Assembly (NCBI RefSeq): GCF_001647285.1
Contig: NZ_LRML01000002.1
Location: 456,706-520,705 of the forward strand
From: Rufibacter roseus
GTDB taxonomy: Bacteria; Bacteroidota; Bacteroidia; Cytophagales; Hymenobacteraceae
DNA length: 64,000 nucleotides
Reading direction: 5' to 3'
Part shown: piece by piece, positions 42,876 through 50,954 of the stretch
Numbering within the stretch: the first letter of the stretch is position 1
Layout: each line of letters starts with the position of its first letter
Notes under the pieces: model-generated
The model's database searches: none
Seen by the model: only the letters and a program-made list of their open reading frames with translations
Told to the model about the DNA's origin: nothing
Program-made: the position numbers and the translations under genes

Positions 42876-44078
42876 TTAGGGCGAATAAGGGTAAATCAAT
42901 TGATTTTGTGCAAGTTCATGCAGCTGCTCCTCTTTCAGTCCTGCCACAGCAGTTAACACGTGCCAAGTGTGCTGCCCCAACAAAGGCGGCCTGTCAATAG
43001 TAAGCTCAGGCCCACCTGCTACCTGAAAAGCTATCTGCCTCACCCCTAGCATGCCCTGGGAAGAGAGTATCTGCGGCTGAGCCAAGGGCTGCCGCAGCGC
43101 TTCTGGTATAGTGTGCACCGCCCCCGCTGGCACATGATTATCAATAAGCGTCTGCAACAAACTTTCCCTTTCTTGACCTGCTATGAGCTCTTTTAGCAAT
43201 GGCTTTAGTTCAGAACGATGCCGCACCCTGTCTTTATTACTCCTAAACTCAGGCCTATCAGCCAGCTCAGGAGCTCCAAGCACTTGGCAAAGCGTTTTGA
43301 ACTGACGATCATCTCCTATGGCCAACACTAGCTCCTTATGGTCTGCTGTTTTGAATACTGTTCCGTAAGGCACTATGTTGGGGTGTTCTGACCCCATACG
43401 CTCCGGCGCCTTGCCAGCAACTAAAAAATTTGTAGCCTGATTGGCCAAAGAGGCAATAGCTGTTCTAAGCAAAGATACTTCTACGTATTGCCCTTTGCCT
43501 GTGCGCTCTCGTAAATAAAGCGCCGCCAGCATTCCTTCTTTCAATTGATGCGCCGCCAAAAGATCTATTAAAGCAACAGGCATTTTAACAGGAGGCCCGT
43601 CGGGCTCCCCGTTTAAATACATAAATCCGGCCTCGGCTTGCAGCACAGCGTCATAACCAGCGCGCGGAACATCTTTCCCGTAGCCCGTGACATGCCCATA
43701 AATTAGACTTGAGTTCATGGTTGAAAGCCTTTCATAATCCATTTGCAGCTTTTCTGCATCACCTGGTTTAAAGCTCACCAACACCACATCGGCTTTTTTT
43801 ATAATAGAATACAGCGCCTCTCGCACCTCCTGTGAGGTCAGATCTACACAAACCGACTGTTTTCCCCAATTGGCTGATGCAAAATAAGCTGACACCTGTG
43901 CCTCCGGTGGCTCTGTAGACAGTTTCCAACTGCGGGTTACATCGCCGCTCGTACGTAGATTCTCAACTTTTATTACTGTGGCACCCATTTCAGCAAAAAA
44001 CTGCCCAACACTTGGTCCAGCCAAAACACTAGCCAACTCTACTACCAGCAAATCTTGAAAAGAACCTTTACCTGACAT
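42876..44078 (-). CDS. Class III CoA-transferase, CaiB/BaiF family
   Basis: Enzyme moving CoA between carboxylic acids in the cytoplasm, 400 residues. Family motifs: LLVVELASVLAGPSVGQFFAEMGATVIKVE at the start, RTSGDVTRSWKLS, WGKQSVCVDL, ADVVLVSFKPGDAEKL, GYDAVLQAEAGFMYLNGEPDGPPVKMPVALIDLLA (the catalytic Asp lies in this stretch), GKGQYVEVSLLRTA and VPAGAVHTIPEAL. The first segment carries the characteristic LxGPxxGxxLAxxGAxVIKVE-type pattern. Specific substrate (oxalate, carnitine, bile acids, branched acids) not decidable. Divergent partners absent. Confidence 0.9.
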   Translation of the reverse strand: MSGKGSFQDLLVVELASVLAGPSVGQFFAEMGATVIKVENLRTSGDVTRSWKLSTEPPEAQVSAYFASANWGKQSVCVDLTSQEVREALYSIIKKADVVLVSFKPGDAEKLQMDYERLSTMNSSLIYGHVTGYGKDVPRAGYDAVLQAEAGFMYLNGEPDGPPVKMPVALIDLLAAHQLKEGMLAALYLRERTGKGQYVEVSLLRTAIASLANQATNFLVAGKAPERMGSEHPNIVPYGTVFKTADHKELVLAIGDDRQFKTLCQVLGAPELADRPEFRSNKDRVRHRSELKPLLKELIAGQERESLLQTLIDNHVPAGAVHTIPEALRQPLAQPQILSSQGMLGVRQIAFQVAGGPELTIDRPPLLGQHTWHVLTAVAGLKEEQLHELAQNQLIYPYSP

Positions 44079-44080
44079 CT

Positions 44081-44122
44081 TCTGTTTTTAAGGTGTTTTT
44101 CCAAAAATGGGCAAAAAACAGA
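44081..44122. repeat. R palindrome copy 19
   Basis: TCTGTTTTTAAGGTGTTTTTC, then CAAAAATGGGCAAAAAACAGA. Centre TTTTTCCAAAAA is the reverse orientation. It starts 2 bases upstream of the CoA-transferase ATG. Confidence 0.75.
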
Positions 44123-44161
44123 GAAACAGAAAACCAAAAGCTACCCCAGTGGCATTAACAC

Positions 44162-44192
44162 AAAAAAAGCAGCGGCCATTAGCCGCTGCCTT
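44162..44192 (-). terminator. Terminator of the T9SS protein gene
   Basis: GCAGCGGC (44169-44176) with GCCGCTGC (44182-44189), 5-base loop, followed on the minus strand by seven T. It lies 34 bases past the stop. Confidence 0.85.
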
Positions 44193-44225
44193 TCCAAAGC
44201 ATCCTATTGTTTTTCTTTTTACTTC

Positions 44226-46376
44226 TTATCTGATCATCAGGCGCTGAGTATCAGTTTTGCCGCCGTTGGTGATCGAGATCATGTAGATTCCTTTTGCTAA
44301 ACCAAGTGACTGAAGTTCCATGGCTACTTCCGGAGCACCGCCACCTAAGTTTTTAGTGTGTAGCACTCTTCCGCTTAAGTCAATCAGGCGAACCATTACG
44401 TTTCCTTTTGGCGCCTCAGCAAATCTGATGTTCACTTGGCCGTTGGTCACTGGGTTAGGGAAAACGCTTACAGTTGTCGCTCCGCCGGCAGTAGCGCTTC
44501 CGCTGTGGTTTACTGCTATCACTTTTGAGTGTTCAAAAGATCCATCAAAGTCAACTTGGCGCAGGCGGTAGTAAACAGTACCTTGGTTTGCCTGACGGTC
44601 AGAGTAAGCGTAGTCAATGTTCACGGTAGCGTTACCAGCTCCTTTTACTTCACCAATCTTCGTGAAAGTCTTGCCGTCATAGCTGCGCTCAATCTCGAAG
44701 CGGTCGTTGTTGATCTCAGTAGCAGTGCTCCACTCAAGCTCTACGGCTCCGTTGCGAGACACACCGTCAAATCTGGTCAATGACACTGGAAGCGGGTTAC
44801 CTGGGGCACATTCTACTACCACTACTTGTTCTGAGGCAGTTGCTTCACCGCATTCGTTTCTGGCAATCACGGTTACTGTTTGCGGCTGTCCTAGTTGCTC
44901 TTCTTCGAAGATGGCTACCACTTCCACATATCCGTTTCCTTCGTCCACCACTATAAATCCTTCTGGCAATTGGAACTCGTAAGTTACTCCGTCTTGTACT
45001 TCAGCTACTTCAAAGCGGTAAGTGTCATCAGACAAATTACACACGGTGTCTGGGGCAATCAGGGCTACTTCTAAAGCTCCTTCTGGACAAGGACCACATT
45101 CTGGCTTACGCTCTGGAGTGATAGTGGCTGTTGCTGGTCCGCAGTATTTTCCGCCACCGGCTTGGTTGTTACCAGTGTTTCCGTTTCCGTTGTTCGGGTT
45201 GCCATCAGTGTTGTTACCGTTTTCGCTGGTGTCTTTACCAGAATCTTTATCGCTAGTTACTTTTACAGAGATATCACCAGTTGTTTGTCCTGCAATTACT
45301 ACAATTTGTTTTGTTCCCTGTCCTGATACTATTTTCCAGTCAGCTGGCACAGTCCACACATAGTTCAAGAATTTATCATTTCCACCGTTTCCGTTGTTAC
45401 CTGGTCCAAATTTGCTAACCACTGCTTTGTAGGTAAGGCTTTCATCTGGGCAGTAACGGCCTGGGCCAACAATTTCAACTTCTGGAAGACGTCCTGGGTG
45501 TACTGGTTTGGTTCTTACTTTAGTACCGCATTCAGAGTGGGTTACTTTTACTTTCATGGTACCTGGTTTCTGACCAACTCGTACAGTTACGCAGTTTGTA
45601 CCTTGTCCTGAGATAATTTCCCAGCCTGATGGAGCCTCGCCAGCATGTGCTCTTGGAACATCCCATACATAAGAAGTATATTTAGGGTTGGCATCGATGC
45701 AGTAGGTCACAATTTCACCTGGGCACGGAGCGTAAGGACCTGAGATGGGAGATGGCTGAGAAGTGCTGCAGTTCCCTTTATCAGTTTGGTTATTTCCGCC
45801 ACCGTTTCCGCCGCCGTTGTTACCGTTGTTGTTTCCGCCACCGTTGTTTCCGCCAGTGTTGCCATCAGTATTTCCACCGTCAGTGCTGCCACCGCCAGTT
45901 GTACTTCCACATTTCGCAAGGTCAAAAGTAACAGTTCCAACAGTTGTTCCGGCTTTAGCTGCTACTTGCAGGGTTCTCATAGTAGAGTACTCAAAGGCAC
46001 TCATTTCATAAGTGAAGATGTCTTCGGCTCCGTTTTTATAACCGTTGATGCCTACACCTTCAAACTTCACAGACCAGAACGGGTTATAAGTTCCGTTCTC
46101 TACACTATATTTATAGTTTTTTGAAGAGTAGTTGTTTGCGTTAGAAGTTACACCGTTATCGTTTGGCAATTCAAAAGCAGCGTAGCTTAAATCTTTATCA
46201 CAGTTTGTTTTGATAGAGAATGATAAACGAACAAAGTCTTCATTTACGCGCTCTACACCTATAAATTTAAAATCGAAACATTTATCTGAAGCAACGCATT
46301 GTGCTTGTGCTTGTTGGGTAAGACCGAAAAGTATGAACAATATGGTGCTAGCCCATGAAAGTATGAGTTTTTTCAT
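44226..46376 (-). CDS. Large secreted protein with T9SS type A sorting domain and PKD-like domains
   Basis: Extracellular protein of 716 residues. Signal peptide MKKLILSWASTILFILFG...QQAQAQ. A beta domain (about 27-155) is followed by a Gly/Asn/Thr linker (about 160-205, GGNTDGNTGGNNGGGNN), a PKD-like domain (about 210-290, PGEIVTYCIDANPKYTSYVW), a second (about 298-370, PDESLTYKAVV...YVWTVPADW), another Asn/Gly linker, a third Cys-containing repeat (GPCPEGALEVALIAPDTVC), a fibronectin-like stretch (VSLTRFDGVSRNGAVELEWSTA) and a C-terminal sorting domain (SVFPNPVTNGQVNIRF...IYMISITNGGKTDTQRLMIR). The sorting domain sends it through the type IX secretion system. Role probably adhesion or matrix; no enzyme domain. 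Confidence 0.88.
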   Translation of the reverse strand: MKKLILSWASTILFILFGLTQQAQAQCVASDKCFDFKFIGVERVNEDFVRLSFSIKTNCDKDLSYAAFELPNDNGVTSNANNYSSKNYKYSVENGTYNPFWSVKFEGVGINGYKNGAEDIFTYEMSAFEYSTMRTLQVAAKAGTTVGTVTFDLAKCGSTTGGGSTDGGNTDGNTGGNNGGGNNNGNNGGGNGGGNNQTDKGNCSTSQPSPISGPYAPCPGEIVTYCIDANPKYTSYVWDVPRAHAGEAPSGWEIISGQGTNCVTVRVGQKPGTMKVKVTHSECGTKVRTKPVHPGRLPEVEIVGPGRYCPDESLTYKAVVSKFGPGNNGNGGNDKFLNYVWTVPADWKIVSGQGTKQIVVIAGQTTGDISVKVTSDKDSGKDTSENGNNTDGNPNNGNGNTGNNQAGGGKYCGPATATITPERKPECGPCPEGALEVALIAPDTVCNLSDDTYRFEVAEVQDGVTYEFQLPEGFIVVDEGNGYVEVVAIFEEEQLGQPQTVTVIARNECGEATASEQVVVVECAPGNPLPVSLTRFDGVSRNGAVELEWSTATEINNDRFEIERSYDGKTFTKIGEVKGAGNATVNIDYAYSDRQANQGTVYYRLRQVDFDGSFEHSKVIAVNHSGSATAGGATTVSVFPNPVTNGQVNIRFAEAPKGNVMVRLIDLSGRVLHTKNLGGGAPEVAMELQSLGLAKGIYMISITNGGKTDTQRLMIR

Positions 46377-46974
46377 GACAATAGGATTTATAAGGAAAAT
46401 TGTGTTTTGTTAAGAAAGGCAGTTAATCAGGCACCCTTGGGTCGGGTGTGGGGGTCTATTTCAACTGAGACTGTGCGTAACAAAGAGCATCTATTGGGTC
46501 TCAGGTTTTATATTCAGGAGAAGTACAACTGTTATCATATGCAAACGTATCTTTTTAGTTAGTCAATCACTTAGTAATGTTCAATTAATTACTATACCTA
46601 CTTTAACGACCGCACTCAAACACAGTTTCACTCAAATTGCACTTTCCATTAAATTTACAAACACCTTCTTTATAATATTATATTTTAAACCACAATTAAC
46701 TGCTTGTAAAGCTTTTTTATTCAAAAAAGATTATTTAAGGCTATTGTAAACTTTGCACTTTTCTAATTTGATAGTTTAACTATTTATAAGTTTAATAACT
46801 TATTTAATACAATTTACTACTATCTACTACTCTCCGTCAAAAATTACAAACAGCAGATCATCAGCAACTGCATACAATTTTTAAGAAGTGTATTTGCAGG
46901 AAAAGAGTATCTTTACCTACCAAAATTGAACCGACAACATCAGTTCCTGAGATTTGGAAGAAGAAAGAGATACA
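46377..46974. other. Long AT-rich divergent intergenic region
   Basis: 598 bases between the divergent T9SS gene and DEAD-box helicase gene. Very AT-rich, with TTAATT-type tracts, and must carry both promoters. I found no TAnnTTTG box, no R copy, no hairpin and no gene in it. The long 5' side of a cold-shock-type helicase gene may hold a regulatory leader, but nothing specific is visible. Confidence 0.5.
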
Positions 46975-48468
46975 ATGAGTGTAACATTTGATGATTTTAA
47001 CCTACAGTCTGATTTGCTTGAGGGCATTCGTTCTATGGGTTACAAACAGGCAACCCCTGTACAGGCACAGGCCATTCCGCATATATTAGAATCAAAAGAC
47101 CTTATAGCCTGCGCGCAGACGGGCACAGGTAAGACAGCCGCTTTTCTGGTACCTACCCTCAGCAAAATTGCAGAGGCCCGCTTTGATTTTACCAGCACAT
47201 TGATTTTGGTACCTACCCGCGAGTTGGCCAAACAGATAGATGACCAGGTAGAAGGCCTTAGCTATTTTACAGGCGCTACTTCCATTGCAATCTATGGCGG
47301 CAACAATGCCCAGAACTGGGATCAGCAAAAGAAGGCCCTTACCAGCGGAGCTGATATAATCATTGCCACGCCAGGCCGATTGATCGCGCACATGCAGATG
47401 GGCTACGTGAAACTAGATCAGTTAAAGTACCTGATTCTGGACGAAGCCGATAAAATGCTGGACATGGGCTTTATGGATGACCTGATGAAGATCATCAACC
47501 AATTGCCTAAGGAGCGCCAGACCCTACTCTTCTCGGCCACCATGCCGCCTAAAATCAGGACGTTTGCCCGCCAGATTCTGCAGGAGCCGGAAGAAATAAG
47601 CTTGTCTATCTCTAAACCTGCCGCAAACATAGATCAGCGTATTTTCTTGGTGTATGACAACCAAAAGCTAAAACTGCTGCAGCATATACTTAAAGACGAG
47701 GAAGTACAGACCATGATCTTGTTCACCTCGCGCAAAAGCGCCGTGAATGACATTGTGCGTTCTCTTCAAAAGCTCGGCTTAGAGGCAGACGGTATTAGCT
47801 CTGACCGCACCCAAGATGAACGCGAGTCTATTTTACAGCGGTTCCGGAACAAGCAGCTACAGGTGTTGGTCGCCACTGATGTGATGTCCAGAGGAATTGA
47901 TGTGGAGGGAATAAGCCACGTGCTAAACTTTGATGTTCCCCAAGACGCTGAAGACTACGTGCACCGAATTGGTAGAACCGCCCGCGCCGCCACCTCTGGC
48001 GTAGCCATCACCTTTGTAAATGAAAGAGACCAGGAGCGCCTGGTTAAAATAGAGAAATTGATTGAGCGCGAGCTGCCAAAGCTTACGCTACCAGAAGACA
48101 TTGGAGAGAGCCCTAAATTTGACCCTGTAGCCAACAGAAGCTTTGGCAAAGGCGGTTCTTCAAAAGTAAGAGGAGGCAGAAACGACAACCGTAACAAAGA
48201 AGGCGGGCGCAGAACAGAAGGCAGATCAGGCAACAAAAGAAGAGAAGCCGGAAAACCTCGAGGAGAGAAACCGGCAGAAGGGCAGGAAAATAATGTTGCC
48301 CCCGCAAGACCTCCCAGAGCGGAAGGCCAGCCGCAAGCAGCCAGAATTGAGGGAGAAGAAGTAAAACGCAAAAAGAAGCGACGTAAAAAACCAGCCAATC
48401 GTCCATCTTCATCTGAAGGTGGAGGACAGGGTACTTCAACGGCAGCCCCAACAGCTGGCGCTGAATAA
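46975..48468 (+). CDS. DEAD-box RNA helicase with basic C-terminal tail
   Basis: ATP-dependent RNA helicase, 497 residues from ATG 46975 (VTFDDFNLQSDLLEGIRSMGY); the frame is open from a TTG seven codons earlier. Core motifs: Q motif GYKQATPVQAQAIP, Walker A AQTGTGKT, Ib TPGRL, II DEAD (LDEADKML), III SAT, IV-VI including VATDVMSRGIDVEG and HRIGRTARA. From about residue 390 a basic, Gly/Arg/Lys-rich tail (RGGRNDNRNKEGGR, KRKKKRRKK) probably binds RNA. Such RhlE/CsdA-like helicases act in ribosome assembly and mRNA decay, often at low temperature. Directly followed by the longest R hairpin (copy 20). Confidence 0.93.
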   Translation: MSVTFDDFNLQSDLLEGIRSMGYKQATPVQAQAIPHILESKDLIACAQTGTGKTAAFLVPTLSKIAEARFDFTSTLILVPTRELAKQIDDQVEGLSYFTGATSIAIYGGNNAQNWDQQKKALTSGADIIIATPGRLIAHMQMGYVKLDQLKYLILDEADKMLDMGFMDDLMKIINQLPKERQTLLFSATMPPKIRTFARQILQEPEEISLSISKPAANIDQRIFLVYDNQKLKLLQHILKDEEVQTMILFTSRKSAVNDIVRSLQKLGLEADGISSDRTQDERESILQRFRNKQLQVLVATDVMSRGIDVEGISHVLNFDVPQDAEDYVHRIGRTARAATSGVAITFVNERDQERLVKIEKLIERELPKLTLPEDIGESPKFDPVANRSFGKGGSSKVRGGRNDNRNKEGGRRTEGRSGNKRREAGKPRGEKPAEGQENNVAPARPPRAEGQPQAARIEGEEVKRKKKRRKKPANRPSSSEGGGQGTSTAAPTAGAE

Positions 48469-48476
48469 TTTCCAAC

Positions 48477-48540
48477 ATAAAGGAGGAGGCGTTTTAGAGC
48501 TGTTTTTGTGAAAACAGCTCTAAAACGCCTCCTCCTTTAT
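48477..48540. repeat. R palindrome copy 20, perfect 30-bp stem
   Basis: Left arm ATAAAGGAGGAGGCGTTTTA plus GAGCTGTTTT (48477-48506) pairs exactly with the right arm (48511-48540), loop TGTG. The inner part matches the family, and the outer 14 bases are unique to this copy yet fully complementary. It begins 9 bases after the helicase stop, convergent gap, no other terminator visible, so it may double as one. Confidence 0.95.
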
Positions 48541-48674
48541 TTAAATATCTAGGCTAAACGGCGGCAAGTCCATCGGCTGATGCTAACGTTTAGCTGTTGT
48601 AAGCAAAAGAGATTCTTATTCCCTTTCCTATAATAAACTTTAAAGCGAATAATCCTCAAGATTCTTTAGTTCTT

Positions 48675-49218
48675 CTACTCGACAACAACCTTTTGAGCAG
48701 TCACTAAACTTCTTAAATTATACTTCCGGATTTCTGTTAATTCACCACTTTTATTGTAAAATTCAAAATCACCATGCAGTTTGCCATTTTTCTGGTTGCC
48801 TACCATTTCTGCTGCACCATTATCATAAAGCTTCAATAACAATCCTGAAGGCACATTATCTTCATAAGTCATAATCCTCTGAATTCCTCCATTGGGATAA
48901 TATTCAACTAAACTACCGTTAAGCTTGCCTTTCCTGAAATATGCTTTTGTCAGAGTATCTCCATCCTCCTGAAACTCCACATACCTCCCTTCCATTACCC
49001 CATTTTTGTAACCACCTAAGCTCTTAAGCTGCCCGTTCTCAAAAAAAAACACTTTTCTCACCATCCGGTTTCCCATCAACCAATGGAGTTTTTGATTTAA
49101 TGGTTCCGTTCCCATACCGCTCTATTAATTCATTATTTGAATTACATGAGAAAGAAATTATACCAACTATGAATGAGACTGCTAATGACTTATATTTTAG
49201 ATTAACTAATGCTTTCAT
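48675..49218 (-). pseudogene. YwqK-like (MORN-type repeat) lipoprotein, frameshifted at a 9-A run
   Basis: Protein of toxin-antitoxin-type YwqK/MORN repeats, each like NGQLKSLGGYKNGVMEGRYVEF and NGGIQRIMTYEDNVPSGLLLKLYDNG. The open frame starts at 49115 without a signal. Reading from ATG at 49218 gives a lipoprotein signal (MKALVNLKYKSLAVSFIVG, IISFSC) and repeats (ERYGNGTIKSKTPLVDGKPDG) that join the second frame at the homopolymer of nine A (49041-49049, T on the coding strand). With eight A the whole gene is in frame (180 residues, EKSVFFENGQLK). This could be phase variation, a mutation or a sequencing error. It follows menA by 14 bases. Confidence 0.7.
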
Positions 49219-49232
49219 TTTCTCAATTTTTG

Positions 49233-50171
49233 CTACCTATCCAGTACCAACCCCAACCCAAGCAGCACTACAAACACTAGGGTAGAGAGGGCCATCTGTT
49301 TTAGCAAAGGGTCTAGTTGACTGGCCGTTTGCCGCCGCATCACTTCTCGTCCATTATATAATAGTAAAGGAAGCGCTCCCAGAAATAGCCAGGGCCATAG
49401 AGTAAAGTTCTCTCTTATACCTATATATATAACAGTACAGGCAACTCCGGCTAATAATAAAAACCAATGGTACCGGCGAGCCCTGATTGCACCAAGTCTT
49501 ACCGGCACTGACCTTTTACCAGCCAATTCATCAGATTTAATATCTCTGATGTTATTTACATTCAGCACCGCTGCCGAGAAAAAGCCCAGGCTGGAGGCAG
49601 GCAGCAGCAATTCAGAAAAAACACGTCCTGTTTGCAGGAAATAAGTACCTAGTACTCCCACCCAACCAAAGAAGAAGAAGACAGAAATATCACCTAGGCC
49701 GGCATAGCCATAGGGCTTTCCACCGTTAGTATAACCTATGGCTGCCCAAATGGCCGCCACTCCAAGCAACAAGAAGAATAGAAACAGGTAAAGACCAGAC
49801 GTACCTAAGGCAACCCAAAGCAGCGTGAGACCCGAAACAAAGGAAAACGCACTGAAAAGAATAATAGCGCCTTTCATTTGGGCGGATGAAATTTGGCCAG
49901 CCTGCACGGCCCGCTGCGGCCCCTCTCGGTGTTGGCTGTCTGCCCCATGCTTGGTATCTCCGTAGTCATTGGCCAAGTTAGACAGTATCTGCAGAAATAA
50001 GGTGGTGAGCACGCACAGCGCTAACACAGGCCACCTTGAGAGATGATCGGCGGCGGCCAGAAAACCACCCATTCCAATGCAGGACAATGCCAAGGGTAAG
50101 GTACGCAAACGAAAGGCCGACACCCAGGTGCCGGCCGAAGGCCGTTTTGGCCCTATTTTTTCAAAATCCAC
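49233..50171 (-). CDS. menA: 1,4-dihydroxy-2-naphthoate polyprenyltransferase
   Basis: Membrane prenyltransferase adding the isoprenoid tail to 1,4-dihydroxy-2-naphthoate in menaquinone synthesis. The 312 residues have about eight helices, an N-terminal RLRTLPLALSCIGMG, and both Asp-rich prenyl-diphosphate sites: NLANDYGDTKHGAD (about 66-79) and NNIRDIKSDE (about 206-215), which bind Mg. The start is GTG at 50171: a TAA immediately precedes it in frame. R copy 25 covers the start codon, so the first codons (DFEKIGPKR) come from the palindrome. Eleven bases after gpx on the same strand and followed by the YwqK-like gene, so probably an operon. Confidence 0.93.
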   Translation of the reverse strand: MDFEKIGPKRPSAGTWVSAFRLRTLPLALSCIGMGGFLAAADHLSRWPVLALCVLTTLFLQILSNLANDYGDTKHGADSQHREGPQRAVQAGQISSAQMKGAIILFSAFSFVSGLTLLWVALGTSGLYLFLFFLLLGVAAIWAAIGYTNGGKPYGYAGLGDISVFFFFGWVGVLGTYFLQTGRVFSELLLPASSLGFFSAAVLNVNNIRDIKSDELAGKRSVPVRLGAIRARRYHWFLLLAGVACTVIYIGIRENFTLWPWLFLGALPLLLYNGREVMRRQTASQLDPLLKQMALSTLVFVVLLGLGLVLDR

Positions 50172-50181
50172 TTAAAACCAG
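50142..50181. repeat. R palindrome copy 25, at the menA start
   Basis: CCGTTTTGGCCCTATTTTTT, then CAAAATCCACTTAAAACCAG. It spans the gpx-menA junction and overlaps the menA start codon (minus strand GTG) and first ten or so codons. Arms moderately conserved. Confidence 0.65.
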
Positions 50182-50182
50182 A

Positions 50183-50779
50183 TTAGCTGTTAATGTCGCG
50201 GAGCAATTCTTCGCTTAACGGAGAAACTTTAGAAGGGTAGAATTTCAAGATTTTACCGTCTTTACTGATCAGGTATTTGCTGAAGTTCCAGGCTGGAGCC
50301 TCAGAATTTGTACCATTTTCGTCTTTGCTGGTCAACCACTTGTAAAGGGGCTGCTTCTCTGCTCCTATCACTGATGCTTTCTCAAACAAAGGGAAGGTTA
50401 CGCCAAAGTTCTTCTGGCAAAACTCCGCAATGTCTTCATTGTCCCCTGGCTCCTGCCCCCCAAAATCATTTGCCGGAAAGCCCAAAACTACCACTTTATC
50501 GCCGTGCATCTTGTGCAACTTCTCCAAGTCAGCGTACTGCTTAGTGTAACCACATTTTGAGGCGACATTAACTATCAGGAGCTTTTTCCCTTTGTACGCT
50601 TTCAATGTGATATCTCTTCCGTCTATGGTTTTGAGCGGAATATCAAAGATAGAATTAAAGGTTGTGGCTGATGTCATGGCAGCAGAATTTGTAGTAGACG
50701 TTGGTGTTGTAGCAACTGGCGTAGGCGTAGTACAAGACACTAGTACGTTTAATAAAGAGATAAAGAGTAAGTTGTGCAT
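50183..50779 (-). CDS. Glutathione peroxidase-family lipoprotein
   Basis: Thiol peroxidase of 198 residues reducing peroxides, probably anchored in the envelope: a lipobox-like LLNVLVSC with Cys16, then a Thr/Pro/Ser-rich spacer. The catalytic domain has Cys76 in NVASKCGYT, FPANDFGGQEPGDNEDIAEFC (with the Gln and likely resolving Cys) and the Trp/Asn motif WNFSKYLI. The presence of a second Cys (EFC) suggests thioredoxin-linked rather than glutathione-linked recycling, as in many bacterial members. It is upstream of menA with 11 bases between, an unexpected operon partner. Confidence 0.92.
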   Translation of the reverse strand: MHNLLFISLLNVLVSCTTPTPVATTPTSTTNSAAMTSATTFNSIFDIPLKTIDGRDITLKAYKGKKLLIVNVASKCGYTKQYADLEKLHKMHGDKVVVLGFPANDFGGQEPGDNEDIAEFCQKNFGVTFPLFEKASVIGAEKQPLYKWLTSKDENGTNSEAPAWNFSKYLISKDGKILKFYPSKVSPLSEELLRDINS

Positions 50780-50954
50780 ACGTTTTTTTGGTTTATCTAA
50801 GGCCTTAACCGTTTTTATTAAGCTTTGTTCTGCTTATGGTGTATTTAAAGTTACTCTAAATCAACATCATCCCTAGAAGGCTAGCCTTGACTTATTTAAA
50901 GAGAAAAAAAATATTGCCCCCATTTCAAAGCCCCTGCTTTACTATTGAAGAACG

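Noticed and set aside
45707..46124. Plus- and minus-strand frames overlapping the T9SS gene, with Thr/Val-rich sequence
   Set aside because: They arise from the Gly/Asn-rich linker read in other frames, and lack any signal or motif.
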